In this document: one piece after another, positions 16,663 to 25,172 of the stretch
How positions within the stretch are numbered: position 1 is the stretch's first letter
Layout: every line of letters begins with the position of its first letter
From: Variovorax sp. PBS-H4
GTDB taxonomy: Bacteria > Pseudomonadota > Gammaproteobacteria > Burkholderiales > Burkholderiaceae_C
Direction: 5' to 3'
Assembly: GCF_901827205.1 (NCBI RefSeq)
Contig: NZ_LR594675.1
Coordinates: 1,240,001 to 1,304,000, forward strand
Length of the DNA: 64,000 nt
The notes under the pieces: generated by a model
What the model was told of the DNA's origin: nothing
The model's database searches: none
What the model saw: only the letters and a program-made list of their open reading frames with translations
Made by a program: the position numbers and the translations under genes

Positions 16663-17114
16663 AGAAATCCATCTGGCATCTGTACGGCTATGGCTGGGTC
16701 ACCCTCGGCTTCTTCCTTGTGTCCCTGGTCGGCCATTGGGTGTTCGCGTGGTTCGCCTATGTGGATGAGCAGGCTGCGGTCCACGCGCCTGTCGAGGTGT
16801 CGGGCTACCTGGTCCAGGTCTCGAGGGACACCTTGGAGAACTGGCAATCCGAGTTCTTGCAGCTGCTGTGGCAGATCGGCGGCCTGGCCTTCCTGCTTTA
16901 CGTCGGCTCTCCGCAGTCGAAGGAAGGCGACGATCGGATGGAGGCCAAGATCGATGCGATCCTGGCGGCGGTTGATCCGAAGAATGCCGATGTGCTGATC
17001 GATCAGATCGACAAGGCTTATGCGGGGCGGCACACCGATCCGCGATGGACGGAATTGGCCAAGAAGGACTCTGCCGGCAGGCCCCGGAGCGCACCTGCCG
17101 GATCTCCGAAGTAA
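16659..17114 (+). CDS. Small membrane protein, DUF6766-like
   Basis: A 151-residue protein with two transmembrane segments (about 11-33 and 67-83) separated by a loop ending in LENWQSEFLQLLWQ. The second helix is followed by YVGSPQSKE. The NWQSEFLQ plus G-S-x-x-S-K pattern is characteristic of an uncharacterised family common in soil Proteobacteria and Actinobacteria. The C-terminal 65 residues are soluble and predicted helical. It is translationally coupled to the iron-permease-like gene, which suggests a joint membrane function. No biochemical role is known to me. Confidence 0.7.
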   Translation: MKKSIWHLYGYGWVTLGFFLVSLVGHWVFAWFAYVDEQAAVHAPVEVSGYLVQVSRDTLENWQSEFLQLLWQIGGLAFLLYVGSPQSKEGDDRMEAKIDAILAAVDPKNADVLIDQIDKAYAGRHTDPRWTELAKKDSAGRPRSAPAGSPK

Positions 17115-17173
17115 ACAGCGGGCGACAAACAGCCCCGGGGCATCCCGGCGCTCTCGATGCGGTACAAAGCCGC

Positions 17174-18325
17174 ATGAACGTCCCACTCGCGGCTTCGCTC
17201 CTCGATCTCGTGCTCGGCGTGGAACTCGGGCCTGCCGACAAGGCGGCCCCCGATCGCTGCACGCTCGAGGGCATCACCTGGCAGTCCAGGCAAGAGGAGG
17301 GCGCGTTCGATGTGCGGATCCGCAAACTCGAGGCGACGGCGCTTCGGCTGGCGTCGGGCGCGCTCGTCCTGGAGATCGGCCGCATTGCCTTGCATGAAGT
17401 GGCAGGGCAGGTGCGGATCGAGGGCGGCGTGCCGCGCCTGTCTGCCCTGGCAGCGGCAGAAGCCGAGTTCGCGGGAGTGAAGCTGCATGGCCCGTTGAGC
17501 CTGTCGCCGGAGCTCCAGCAAGTGTGGAACGGCTTTCTGGGAACGGGCAGGGTGGCACTGCCGGCAGAGGCCGAGGTGCGCCAGACTGCGGCCGATGCCT
17601 GGTGTCTCGGTCCGCTCGGCGAGGCCGACGGCACCATCCGCAGCAAGATCACCGACGCGCACCTGCTGTTCGACGCCGACGTGACCGTGCCGATACGCCA
17701 CGGGCTGATCGACTTCAACGACGCGACCGTCGAGCACGTCGGGCCGGACTCGCGCATGGGTGTGAGCCGGCTGGGCTTCTACGTCGATGCGCCGGACGGG
17801 CGCAGCTATCTCTATCAGTTCGCGTCGGCACCGCTCGCAGGCGTGGAATTCGAGCGCCGCGGGGCCTTGCTGAGCCCGTGGGTCTCCGAGCGCGGCACGC
17901 TGCAACTGCAGCCGTTCGCCGAATCGATGCTGCGCCAGGGACGCGGCGGCCAAGGCCAAGGATTGACGGAGCAGGCCCGCCTGTTGCTCGGCCGCACCGC
18001 GCTGTCGGGCGAAGTGCAACTCGGCGATGGGCGCATTGCCCTGCCGGGCCTCGAGGCGCAAATGGACGGGCGCACCGAAGGCCGCAACACGGTGGGCCTA
18101 CGCTCCGAGGCCGTGGGCCGCGGGCTGACTGTAGCAATGACTTCCATGTTGGCGCGCAACGCAACCGCAAGGTGGAAGGGCGTGCAGCTGGCGTGCGGCG
18201 AAGTCGGGGCGGGGTTCAAACTTCAGCTTCTCGTGGATGACCAGCACGTCCACTTTGTCCTCGATCTCGAGGACGGCAAGGCGGCGGCGCTACGGTTCGA
18301 TCCTGGCGGCCCAGGTCATGTGTAA
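17174..18325 (+). CDS. Conserved hypothetical protein, function unknown
   Basis: A 383-residue soluble protein that I do not recognise. It shows no signal peptide, membrane segment or classic catalytic motif. It is rich in alternating beta-strand-like stretches with many Gly/Leu/Val, for example GALVLEIGRIALHEVAGQVR, and has a repeated ...GRIALPG/GRVALPA pattern. This suggests a large all-beta protein, possibly of bactofilin-, AsmA- or lipid-binding type, but that is speculation. The ATG at 17174 is chosen because the upstream part of the frame overlaps the previous gene. It lies 59 bases after the DUF6766-like gene. Confidence 0.6.
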   Translation: MNVPLAASLLDLVLGVELGPADKAAPDRCTLEGITWQSRQEEGAFDVRIRKLEATALRLASGALVLEIGRIALHEVAGQVRIEGGVPRLSALAAAEAEFAGVKLHGPLSLSPELQQVWNGFLGTGRVALPAEAEVRQTAADAWCLGPLGEADGTIRSKITDAHLLFDADVTVPIRHGLIDFNDATVEHVGPDSRMGVSRLGFYVDAPDGRSYLYQFASAPLAGVEFERRGALLSPWVSERGTLQLQPFAESMLRQGRGGQGQGLTEQARLLLGRTALSGEVQLGDGRIALPGLEAQMDGRTEGRNTVGLRSEAVGRGLTVAMTSMLARNATARWKGVQLACGEVGAGFKLQLLVDDQHVHFVLDLEDGKAAALRFDPGGPGHV

Positions 18326-18455
18326 CAAACAGGAAAGCGAACTTTCTCCGGACTTGATTTGTAGGAAGTATCCTACTAACCTTGGAACTGGTTTCTCCCG
18401 GGTGGGCATCAAGGACCAACCCTTTCAGGCCCGCCTCGTGCGGGCCTTTTTTCGA
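18326..18455 (+). ncRNA. Candidate structured RNA or attenuator upstream of the DMT transporter gene
   Basis: The 136-base gap before the DMT gene holds three hairpins in a row. The first is GGAAAG-CGAA-CTTTCT (18332-18347), the second GTAGGA-AGTA-TCCTAC (18361-18376), and the third an intrinsic terminator (18427-18452). GGTT and AACC around 18390-18421 could add a fourth pairing. The terminator ends ten bases before the transporter ATG, a layout seen with riboswitches and attenuators. It does not match any riboswitch class I can name, and it could simply be the 3' end of the preceding transcript. Confidence 0.3.
18427..18452 (+). terminator. Rho-independent terminator
   Basis: An 8-bp stem (AGGCCCGC / GCGGGCCT) with a CTCGT loop is followed by six T residues on the plus strand. 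It lies about 100 bases after the 383-aa hypothetical gene and ten bases before the ATG of the interrupted DMT transporter gene. Confidence 0.85.
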
Positions 18456-18461
18456 GCTCGC

Positions 18462-19382
18462 ATGGCCGCGCAATCCCTCTCCCCGCCTTCTTCCGCTCGC
18501 GTCAATGGGCGTGCCATTGCCATGATGATCGGTGCGATGTGCTGCTTCGTGTGCAACGATGCACTCGTCAAGTACGTCAGCCAGACCATGCCCTCGGCCC
18601 AGCTGATTTTCGTGCGTGGGGTGATGGCCTCGGCGCTGGTGCTGCTGGTGGCCCGGCACCTGGGGGCGCTGCGCTAGGCCAGGGCGCTGCTGAATCCGCT
18701 GGTGGCACTCCGCGGGACGGTCGATGCTTGCGCGACCATGATGTACCTGCTGTCGCTGTTCCGGTTGCCGATAGCGAACGCCACTGCCATCAACCTTGCC
18801 GCGCCGCTTTTCATGACGGTGTTCGCGGTGCTCTTCCTGGGCGAGCGCGCGGGCGTGGCGCGCTGGTCCGCCGTGATGCTCGGCTTTGTGGGCGTGCTCT
18901 GCGTGGTGCAGCCTCGCGGCGAAGGCTTCAACGCCTGGGCGCTGCTGTGCCTCGGCGGCACGCTGTTCCACGCCACGCGCGACCTGATGACGCGGCGTAT
19001 CGATCCGGCCATCCCGTCGGTCATCATCACCCTTGCCACGGCACTGGCCGTCACCGTGCTGGCCGGCTGCGTGACCCTGCTGACCGGCTGGCAGGCATTC
19101 GCGCTGCGCGAGCTGGCCCTGCTGGGCGTCGCGGCGGGCTTCCTGGCATCCGGCTATTTCCTGCTGGTGCAATGCATGCGCACTGGCGAGGTCTCGCTCA
19201 CGGCGCCCTTCCGCTACACGGCGGTTCTCTTTGCCATGCTGCTGGGCTACGCCGTATGGAGCGAAGTCCCCAGCGGATGGGCCTGGCTGGGAATCGCCCT
19301 GCTCGTCGGGTCGGGCCTGTACATGCTGCACAGCGAGCGCGGCCGGACCCGCGCAGCGGCGCTGGACGCGCAGCCCGAATGA
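18462..19382 (+). pseudogene. DMT/EamA family transporter gene interrupted by an in-frame TAG
   Basis: The frame encodes an EamA/RhaT-type drug/metabolite exporter of about 306 residues with some ten membrane segments. The N-terminal part (AMMIGAMCCFVCNDALVKYV) stops at TAG 18675-18677, and the same frame resumes at once with ARALLNPLVALRGTVDA and continues to a normal end at 19382. Homologues read straight through, so a single substitution, possibly CAG to TAG, is the simplest explanation. No strong ribosome-binding site precedes the ATG, and a terminator lies directly upstream. Alternatives are a sequencing error, or re-start at the GTG around 18702 giving a truncated protein. Confidence 0.8.
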
Positions 19383-19401
19383 AAATCGGGCCCACGCTCC
19401 C

Positions 19402-20319
19402 TCACTTCGTGTGGTCGCTGCGCCCCGACGTGTGCGGGCACACCGCGGCCGAAGCAGCGCGCGGATCACCGATGAAGGTGCGAGCCGACCAGAGCTCGGG
19501 GAACGGGATCTCGTCCATCGTGGGCGCCAGCCACGCAATGCCCTCGGTGCCGAAGTACGCAGGCCTGGCGCCGAAAGTCCGGCGCGTTGCCATCAGGTGG
19601 CGGTACTTCCAGTGCATGAAGCCCTCCGCGATGTCCGCCAGTGTCTCGCCAAGCTGCTGCATTTCGACATGGGTGTCCGGGGCTGCATAGATGTTGCGCC
19701 AGACCTGTTCCACCTCTTTGCTGGGGCTGTAGCGCGCACTCAGGTCACGCTCGAGCCAGGCACGCGGCACCTCCATGCCCTGGCGTGCCAAGCAGGCCAG
19801 CACGTCGTCGTAGAGGCTCGGTTCGGCCAATGCCTTGGTGAGCTGCGCCAGGCGCTCAGGCTGGGGAGCGAAGTGCTGCAGATGCTCCGCCTGCTTGATG
19901 CCCAGCAGATAGGCCATGTGCCGGTAGGTCCATCCCTGCAGTGCCGTGTCCTTGCCGTGCGTCGCGGCGGCGCGCGAGAGAATCGCCAGCAGGTCGTTGG
20001 GTGTCATCCAGGCAATGGAACGCCAGATCGCGTCCAGAGGCTCCTGGTGGGCAACCACCCGCAACAGGGTCCGTTGAGCCTGGGCCAGGTTGTCGGCGCG
20101 CAGAAAAGCCTGCGCCGTCTGGATCTCCTTGATGATGAGCATCCAGTAGAGCTCGGACACCTGCACGTGAACGATCCACGCATGCTCGCCCGGATGGTCG
20201 CTGACCGTGCGTTGCAGCGAGTGAAGCACGTCGGTCTGGATCCACTTGCTGTACGGTGTCTGGCCGGCGGCCCCGCGCAGTGCTTCGGGGCTTTCGAGGC
20301 TTTGAGGACTATGGCTCAT
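19402..20319 (-). CDS. Tryptophan 2,3-dioxygenase-like heme protein, divergent
   Basis: A 305-residue all-alpha protein of the tryptophan dioxygenase superfamily. The N-terminal pattern YSKWIQTDVLHSLQ and the helix IVHVQVSELYW correspond to the family's active-site region. The proximal heme His is plausible in HWKYRHLMATRRTFG. The distal His expected in IVIHQ-type motifs is displaced: the sequence has His51-Val52-Gln53. The start at 20319 has AGGAG six bases upstream. It is the last gene of the operon with maleylacetate reductase, amidase and LinD-like GST, so it may oxidise an indole-like or aromatic compound other than tryptophan. Activity is uncertain. Confidence 0.78.
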   Translation of the reverse strand: MSHSPQSLESPEALRGAAGQTPYSKWIQTDVLHSLQRTVSDHPGEHAWIVHVQVSELYWMLIIKEIQTAQAFLRADNLAQAQRTLLRVVAHQEPLDAIWRSIAWMTPNDLLAILSRAAATHGKDTALQGWTYRHMAYLLGIKQAEHLQHFAPQPERLAQLTKALAEPSLYDDVLACLARQGMEVPRAWLERDLSARYSPSKEVEQVWRNIYAAPDTHVEMQQLGETLADIAEGFMHWKYRHLMATRRTFGARPAYFGTEGIAWLAPTMDEIPFPELWSARTFIGDPRAASAAVCPHTSGRSDHTK

Positions 20320-20357
20320 TTCATGCTCCTGGTTGTATTCACGGCGTGCAGACGGCT

Positions 20358-21401
20358 TCAGGCCGCGGCGGCGGCGGGACAGTCCACGACGGCATCCATG
20401 TGCGCGGAGTACGGCATCGATCGGACCGATGCCTGGATCGCTTCCTTGCAGAGCGACGGCCGCCTGGCGAGCGCATCGAAGTAGCGCTCGACATGGGGCA
20501 GCCCTGCCCACATCGAGGACAGTCCGAGATAGTTCATGCGGACAAGATTGACGCCCCACAGCACATCGGCGAGCGAGAAGGCATTGCCCCACAGGCAGGA
20601 GAAGGACTTAGCCGCGAGGTCCCGCTCCAGGCCCTTCAGAAGATCGCCCGCATGCTGGCGGGCCGCACGCTGGAACGCCGGGTCGTGGCACACCTTCTTG
20701 CCTGCGCTCTCCTTCTCGATCTTGGCGCGGCAGGCGGCCACCAGCTCGGCGTCGCCGGCATGGATGGCGATCAAGCCTTCCAGCGCCATGATCTTGTAGT
20801 CGTAGACCGTCTCCATGGACGACTTGAGAGCATCGGGCCGCCGGTCGGCGTCCGGATGGAAGCCGTAGAGCAGCGCTCCGTTCGGGATCCTGTCGACGAT
20901 GCCGACCTGGCGCATCACCTCCGTGCGTGCCTCGGGGTTGTCCGGCACGAGCTGTACCGGCGTGCGCGAGACTGCGTCGAGATAGGTGCAGATCCGGCGC
21001 GAGTCCGCCACCACGCGACCTGCCTGGTAGTCCACCAGCAACGGCACCACGCAAGGGTCGAAGCCTTCCGTTTCGACCGAGGTGCGGCCGCTGTAGCCGC
21101 TCACGAATTGCAGATCCAGTTCGCGCGCTGCGATCAGCCGCAGGCGGATGTAGGCCGGGCTGTAGTGCTCGGCCGGAACCAGGCCGCTCGGTCCCATCGA
21201 ACTGAGGATGAGCATGTCGTTGGAACGATAGGGCAGCGCCTTTTCGTGCAACACCGTGCGCACCTTCTGCGAGCAGAGGGAGCTCGCCGCGTGGAACAGC
21301 TCGAAGCGCGGGTTTGCGCTGTCGCCCACGACCGTGCTGCGGCGTGGGTCCTGGATGGCGGCGCGGGCGGAAGCGGCCATGGTCATCAACGGGTGCGTCA
21401 T
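20358..21401 (-). CDS. Glutathione S-transferase family protein, LinD-like (dichlorohydroquinone dechlorinase type)
   Basis: A 347-residue GST, far longer than the usual 200-220. It shares several landmarks with LinD, the reductive dechlorinase of chlorinated hydroquinones: a leading extension, PRFELFHAASSLCSQKVRTV with a putative redox Cys43, YSPAYIRLRL, TEGFDPCVVPLLVDYQ, and an ALLYGFHPDADRRP block. In that family glutathione removes chloride from a hydroquinone ring. Its start overlaps the amidase stop (ATGA). With a maleylacetate reductase two genes upstream and a PcpA/LinE-like dioxygenase nearby, a role in halogenated or substituted hydroquinone breakdown is likely; the exact leaving group is unknown. 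Confidence 0.8.
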   Translation of the reverse strand: MTHPLMTMAASARAAIQDPRRSTVVGDSANPRFELFHAASSLCSQKVRTVLHEKALPYRSNDMLILSSMGPSGLVPAEHYSPAYIRLRLIAARELDLQFVSGYSGRTSVETEGFDPCVVPLLVDYQAGRVVADSRRICTYLDAVSRTPVQLVPDNPEARTEVMRQVGIVDRIPNGALLYGFHPDADRRPDALKSSMETVYDYKIMALEGLIAIHAGDAELVAACRAKIEKESAGKKVCHDPAFQRAARQHAGDLLKGLERDLAAKSFSCLWGNAFSLADVLWGVNLVRMNYLGLSSMWAGLPHVERYFDALARRPSLCKEAIQASVRSMPYSAHMDAVVDCPAAAAA

Positions 21402-22843
21402 TGCATTTCTCCTTCTCTGCGCGTCGGGCAGGTGGACAGTTCACGATCGGTTTGGCGAGGCGGGCGGGCAGATGAACGGGGTGAATCGTTTGGATGCAGC
21501 AGCCGCTCCATCCGCCGTGCGATCTGCAGCAGTGCAGCGTCGTCGCCCGGGCGGCCAACGACCTGCAGCCCGACCGGGAGCGCGCCGACACTTCGGCGCA
21601 GCGGGATCGAGATCGCGGGGCAGCCTGCGAGGTTGAAGGGCGCCGTATAGGTCATCAGGGCTTCCCGCACGGTGCCGCTCCAGTTGCCGATCGCCAGCCT
21701 TGTCTCGCCGACCCGCGGCGCGGTGCAGGGCGTGGTGGGCAGCACGATGAAGCGGTGCCTGGCCATGAGGCGCTCGAGCCCCGCGGCGAACTTGCGGCGC
21801 GCCTGTTGTGCCGACGCGTAGTCTTCCACTCGCGTCGCCATGGCCCGCGTGAGCCGTTCGACAGTTTCCGCGCCGTAGTTCGCGGCAATCCAGTCCGGGT
21901 CTCTGCGCGCGAAGTGCACGAGTCCGCCTTCGGCCAGCACGATGCGCGCAAAAGCGTCGAAGCTGCCGCCGAAGAGATCCCCCGCGTTCAGTGCCTCGAG
22001 AGAGAAAGCAGACGCCAGCGCATCGGCCGCGACGGCGAATGCGCATGCGATGTCGGCGGCCGGGGGCAGCGAAGCGATGCTGCAGATGACACCGATACGT
22101 GCGTCGCCGAGTTCGTCCGCAGCGTCGCTGCCGCCGACGATGCGCAGCGCCTCGGCAAGAACGCTCACGTCGCTGACGCTCGCTCCGAGCAGACCCGGAT
22201 GGTCGAGGCTCGCGGCCAGTGGAAAGATGCCCTGGGTCGGCACCACCCCGTAGCTCGGCTTGAATCCTGTAACGCCGCAGAGTGCGGCGGGAATGCGCAC
22301 CGAGCCCCCCGTGTCCGTGCCGAGTCCCGCGGCCATCACGCCGTCGGCTATGGCCACGGCCGCGCCGCCGCTCGAGCCACCCGGAATGCGCCGGGCGTCC
22401 AGCGGATGGAGCGTGTCGCCGAAGGCGGCGCTCGCGGTGGTGACGCCCCAGGCGAACTCGTGCGTGGTCGTCTTGCCGACGACGATTGCGCCTTGCTCCA
22501 CGAGCGTGCGCACCACAGCGGCGTCCGCCGAAGGGACGTTGCCGATGAAGGCGGGCGATCCGTAGCGGGTTTCGATCCCCTGGGTGTCGATCAGGTCCTT
22601 GACGCCGATGGGCAGGCCTTCCAGCGGACGCTGCGTGCCTTCGGCGTAACGGCGGTCACTTTCGGCGGCGGCCGCAAGCGCGTGTTCGCGTGGAATGCAG
22701 GCGAAGGCGTTCAGCCGGCGCTGCGTATCGTCGGCACGTTGGAGCGTGACCAGCGCGAGCTCGCGCGCGCTGATCCGCCTGCTGGCGAGATCGTCCAGCG
22801 ATTGCCGCAGCGATGGCGCGGCGCGCGGTGCATGCAGGTTCAC
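21398..22843 (-). CDS. Amidase signature family hydrolase
   Basis: A 481-residue amidase. The Ser-cisSer-Lys triad is visible: Lys in GLPIGVKDLID, cis-Ser in GGSSGGAA, and nucleophile Ser in GTDTGGSVRIPAA. The chosen start is GTG at 22843, which forms a GTGA overlap with the maleylacetate reductase stop and has GGAG eight bases upstream; no ATG fits. These enzymes release ammonia or an amine from carboxamides or aryl amides. In this operon it could open an aromatic amide or anilide before ring hydroxylation, or serve a late amide intermediate. The substrate is not deducible. Confidence 0.88.
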   Translation of the reverse strand: MNLHAPRAAPSLRQSLDDLASRRISARELALVTLQRADDTQRRLNAFACIPREHALAAAAESDRRYAEGTQRPLEGLPIGVKDLIDTQGIETRYGSPAFIGNVPSADAAVVRTLVEQGAIVVGKTTTHEFAWGVTTASAAFGDTLHPLDARRIPGGSSGGAAVAIADGVMAAGLGTDTGGSVRIPAALCGVTGFKPSYGVVPTQGIFPLAASLDHPGLLGASVSDVSVLAEALRIVGGSDAADELGDARIGVICSIASLPPAADIACAFAVAADALASAFSLEALNAGDLFGGSFDAFARIVLAEGGLVHFARRDPDWIAANYGAETVERLTRAMATRVEDYASAQQARRKFAAGLERLMARHRFIVLPTTPCTAPRVGETRLAIGNWSGTVREALMTYTAPFNLAGCPAISIPLRRSVGALPVGLQVVGRPGDDAALLQIARRMERLLHPNDSPRSSARPPRQTDRELSTCPTRREGEMQ

Positions 22844-23952
22844 CACAGACGCTCCAGCAGCGCATCGAGGCGCGCGGGTGCGTCGTCGCCGAGGTCCGCG
22901 ACCTCGTCGGGGTAGTTGGCCTCGAGCAGCGCGGCCACTTCCGGCAGCCTCGCACGGTCGAGGTCGAAGTCGGACACGCGGCTCGGCAGGCCGAGCGCCG
23001 CGACGGCAGCAGCGATGCGCGCTGCCAGACGCTCCGCGGCGCCCGGCCCGCCTGGGGACAGGGCTTCGAGCTTGTCGCCATAGAAAGCCGCGCACGCCCG
23101 GATGACCGGCGCGAGCGTGATGCACGAGGTCGCGCTGTGCGGCAGGCCGAAGGTGCCGCCCAGGATGTGGCCGATGCGGTGGCTCAATCCATAGATCACG
23201 GAGGCGGGCGAAAAATAGCACTGCCAGGCGCCGAGCTGGAGCTGCAGCAGGTCGTCGTCCGTCACCAGCCCGGCCTCGATGGCCTGGCGCGTCTCGAGCC
23301 TGGCGGGCCACTTCTCGATCACCCGCAGGAAGCGGTCCACGCCGCTGGCGGCCATGATCGCGTGCGGATGGCTTGGCATGACCTTGCGCATGCCCTCCAC
23401 GGCGTGGTCGATGCCCTTGATGGCGGACGACAGCAGCAGCGCCCGCGGTGTGCCGCGCACCAGCAGCGGATCGATGAGCACGACCTTCGGCGTGGTCTCG
23501 CGGACCGCGTAGCTGCGCTTGAACTTCTGCGGCCCGCCGGTCTCGGTGATGCCGAAATAGTGCGAGAACTCCGAGCCGGAGAGCGTTGTCGGCAACGCGA
23601 CGATCGGAAGATGCCTGCCGGTGCGGCCGTGATGCAGGTGGGAGACTGCCTTGGCGGCGTCGAGCACCGAGCCGCCGCCGACGCCCACGATGGCGCCCGC
23701 ATTCGAGCGCAGGCAGGCCTCGAGCGCTGCGTGCACTGCCACGCCGGGAACGTGCGCGGGGAGATCGAGAAAGTTGCCGACGCTGCGATTCAGGTGTGGC
23801 TCGACATGGTCGCGAACCAGTGCCTCGAGCGGTTCGACGGTGAAGACGATCGGCCGCTCGATGCCGAAATCTGCAATGCGCGGCAGCGCAGTGGCCAGCG
23901 TGTTCTCGCCCCAGAACACCGCGTCTTGCGGCAGGCAGTTGAGATGGTTCAT
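22840..23952 (-). CDS. Maleylacetate reductase (iron-containing alcohol dehydrogenase superfamily)
   Basis: A 370-residue protein with the NAD-binding GVGGGSVLDAAKAV motif, the maleylacetate-reductase-type PTTLSGSEFSHYFG segment, and metal-region histidines in LSHRIGHILGG and GLPHSATSC. The family reduces maleylacetate to 3-oxoadipate in hydroquinone, resorcinol and chloroaromatic pathways (LinF, TfdF, PcpE). The ATG at 23952 is chosen by family length. It is the first gene of a four-gene minus-strand operon with amidase, LinD-like GST and the tryptophan-dioxygenase-like gene, and lies 119 bases downstream of the LysR stop. Confidence 0.88.
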   Translation of the reverse strand: MNHLNCLPQDAVFWGENTLATALPRIADFGIERPIVFTVEPLEALVRDHVEPHLNRSVGNFLDLPAHVPGVAVHAALEACLRSNAGAIVGVGGGSVLDAAKAVSHLHHGRTGRHLPIVALPTTLSGSEFSHYFGITETGGPQKFKRSYAVRETTPKVVLIDPLLVRGTPRALLLSSAIKGIDHAVEGMRKVMPSHPHAIMAASGVDRFLRVIEKWPARLETRQAIEAGLVTDDDLLQLQLGAWQCYFSPASVIYGLSHRIGHILGGTFGLPHSATSCITLAPVIRACAAFYGDKLEALSPGGPGAAERLAARIAAAVAALGLPSRVSDFDLDRARLPEVAALLEANYPDEVADLGDDAPARLDALLERLW

Positions 23953-24071
23953 GTCGGCGGTCCTGATCCGATGGAGTCGGTGGACCGCGACGATAAGGCC
24001 GATGGAGTCTGGCTGGAGCCCCCCGGGCGAGGACTCTGCGTCCAAGCTTCTGGACGATCGCCGTGGCGGCT

Positions 24072-24983
24072 TCAGTGGCCTGCGAAGCCCGTGACCTTCG
24101 GGATCTCCAGCGCCAGGAAGTCGACCAGCGATCGCACCGCGGGCAGCAGTCCGGTTCGATAGGGAATGAGTGCCGCGATGCGGGCATCGGCCGCGATCCA
24201 GCCCGGCAGGATCTGGCGAAGCGAGCCGGCCACGAGCTCATTGCGGCAGATATAGCCCGGCAATGCCGCGATCCCGACGCCGGCACACGCGGCTTCCTTG
24301 AGCGACACCATGCTGTTGCTCTGGAAGCGCGGGGCCATGGCGACGACGAACTCCTTGCCACCGGGGCCCTTCAGCTGCCACTGCACCGGGCCGTTCCGCA
24401 CGATGGAGATGCTGGCGTGGTGCAGAAGATCTTCGGGGCTTTGCGGTTCCTTCATCTTCGCCAGATAGGCCGGGCTGGCGAACAGGTACCAGGGCGCGCT
24501 CGCGATGGCGCGCTGCACGAGGGTCGAATTCTGCAGCGGCGACGTATGCCCGCGAATGGCCAGGTCGAAGCCCTCGCCCACGATGTCGACCAGCCTGTCG
24601 GTCGCGATCTCGACGATCTGGACCTTGGGGTGGCGGTTCAGGAAGACCGGCAGCAGGTCGCGCAATGCGAACTGCGCGATCTCCACCGCCGTCGTGATGC
24701 GGATGACCCCGCTGGGTTCGGCGAGACGCTGTCGAATGGCCTCTTCGGCAATGTCCGAACTGCGCAGCATCGCGACCGCGTACTGGTAGAACTCCTTGCC
24801 GATGTCGGTCGTGCCGAACTGGCGCGACGTCCGGTTGAGCAGCCGCACGCCCAGCGACGCCTCGAGTTCCTGCACGCGGTGGCTCAGCGTCGATTTGGGC
24901 AGGCGCAGCGCCTGGCCGGCGGAGGTGAAGCCGCCGCGGTCGACGACCTGCACGAAGTAGTAGACGTCCTTGAGATCGAGCAT
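24072..24983 (-). CDS. LysR family transcriptional regulator of the aromatic cluster
   Basis: A 303-residue LysR protein with the N-terminal helix-turn-helix (AGQALRLPKSTLSHRVQELE) and effector domain. The CrgA/DsdC-like motif LLNRTSRQFGTTDIG follows the HTH. It sits between the two arms of the cluster: the maleylacetate reductase operon runs downstream on the same strand and the nitroreductase-dioxygenase-WrbA operon is divergent. It is therefore well placed to control both. A likely binding site is CTTGCGTGCAAG at 25063-25074. Confidence 0.87.
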   Translation of the reverse strand: MLDLKDVYYFVQVVDRGGFTSAGQALRLPKSTLSHRVQELEASLGVRLLNRTSRQFGTTDIGKEFYQYAVAMLRSSDIAEEAIRQRLAEPSGVIRITTAVEIAQFALRDLLPVFLNRHPKVQIVEIATDRLVDIVGEGFDLAIRGHTSPLQNSTLVQRAIASAPWYLFASPAYLAKMKEPQSPEDLLHHASISIVRNGPVQWQLKGPGGKEFVVAMAPRFQSNSMVSLKEAACAGVGIAALPGYICRNELVAGSLRQILPGWIAADARIAALIPYRTGLLPAVRSLVDFLALEIPKVTGFAGH

Positions 24984-25062
24984 CGGGGTGCCGTGTCGGG
25001 GGAATCGCGGCGAGCATAACGCCGCGGCGCTCCCGATGACCCATCGTCCAGGAATCCGCAAC

Positions 25063-25074
25063 CTTGCGTGCAAG
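25063..25074. promoter_or_regulatory. Candidate LysR box
   Basis: CTTGC-GT-GCAAG is a 12-base interrupted palindrome in the divergent region between the LysR gene and the nitroreductase gene. It lies 11 bases upstream of the proposed -35 hexamer at 25085. The core differs by one base from the TTGCATGCAA palindromes of the GntR region at 13 kb, which may be coincidence. Confidence 0.45.
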
Positions 25075-25084
25075 CCGCACCGGC

Positions 25085-25113
25085 TTCTCAAGCGTGCCCG
25101 CGGTTCATACGAT
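25085..25113 (+). promoter_or_regulatory. Candidate sigma-70 promoter for the nitroreductase-dioxygenase-WrbA operon
   Basis: TTCTCA (25085-25090) and TACGAT (25108-25113) are separated by 17 bases and lie 60 bases upstream of the nitroreductase ATG. The -35 match is weak (four of six), as expected for a promoter activated by a LysR protein bound just upstream. Confidence 0.4.
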
Positions 25114-25172
25114 TTGCCAGCCGGTCGACGCAACCGCTCACGACCGCCACCACCACGCATGGAGACACTTCA

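Noticed and set aside
25063..25074. The LysR-region palindrome as a third copy of the GntR operator
   Set aside because: It differs in the centre and lies next to a LysR gene in another regulon. It is more likely a LysR box.
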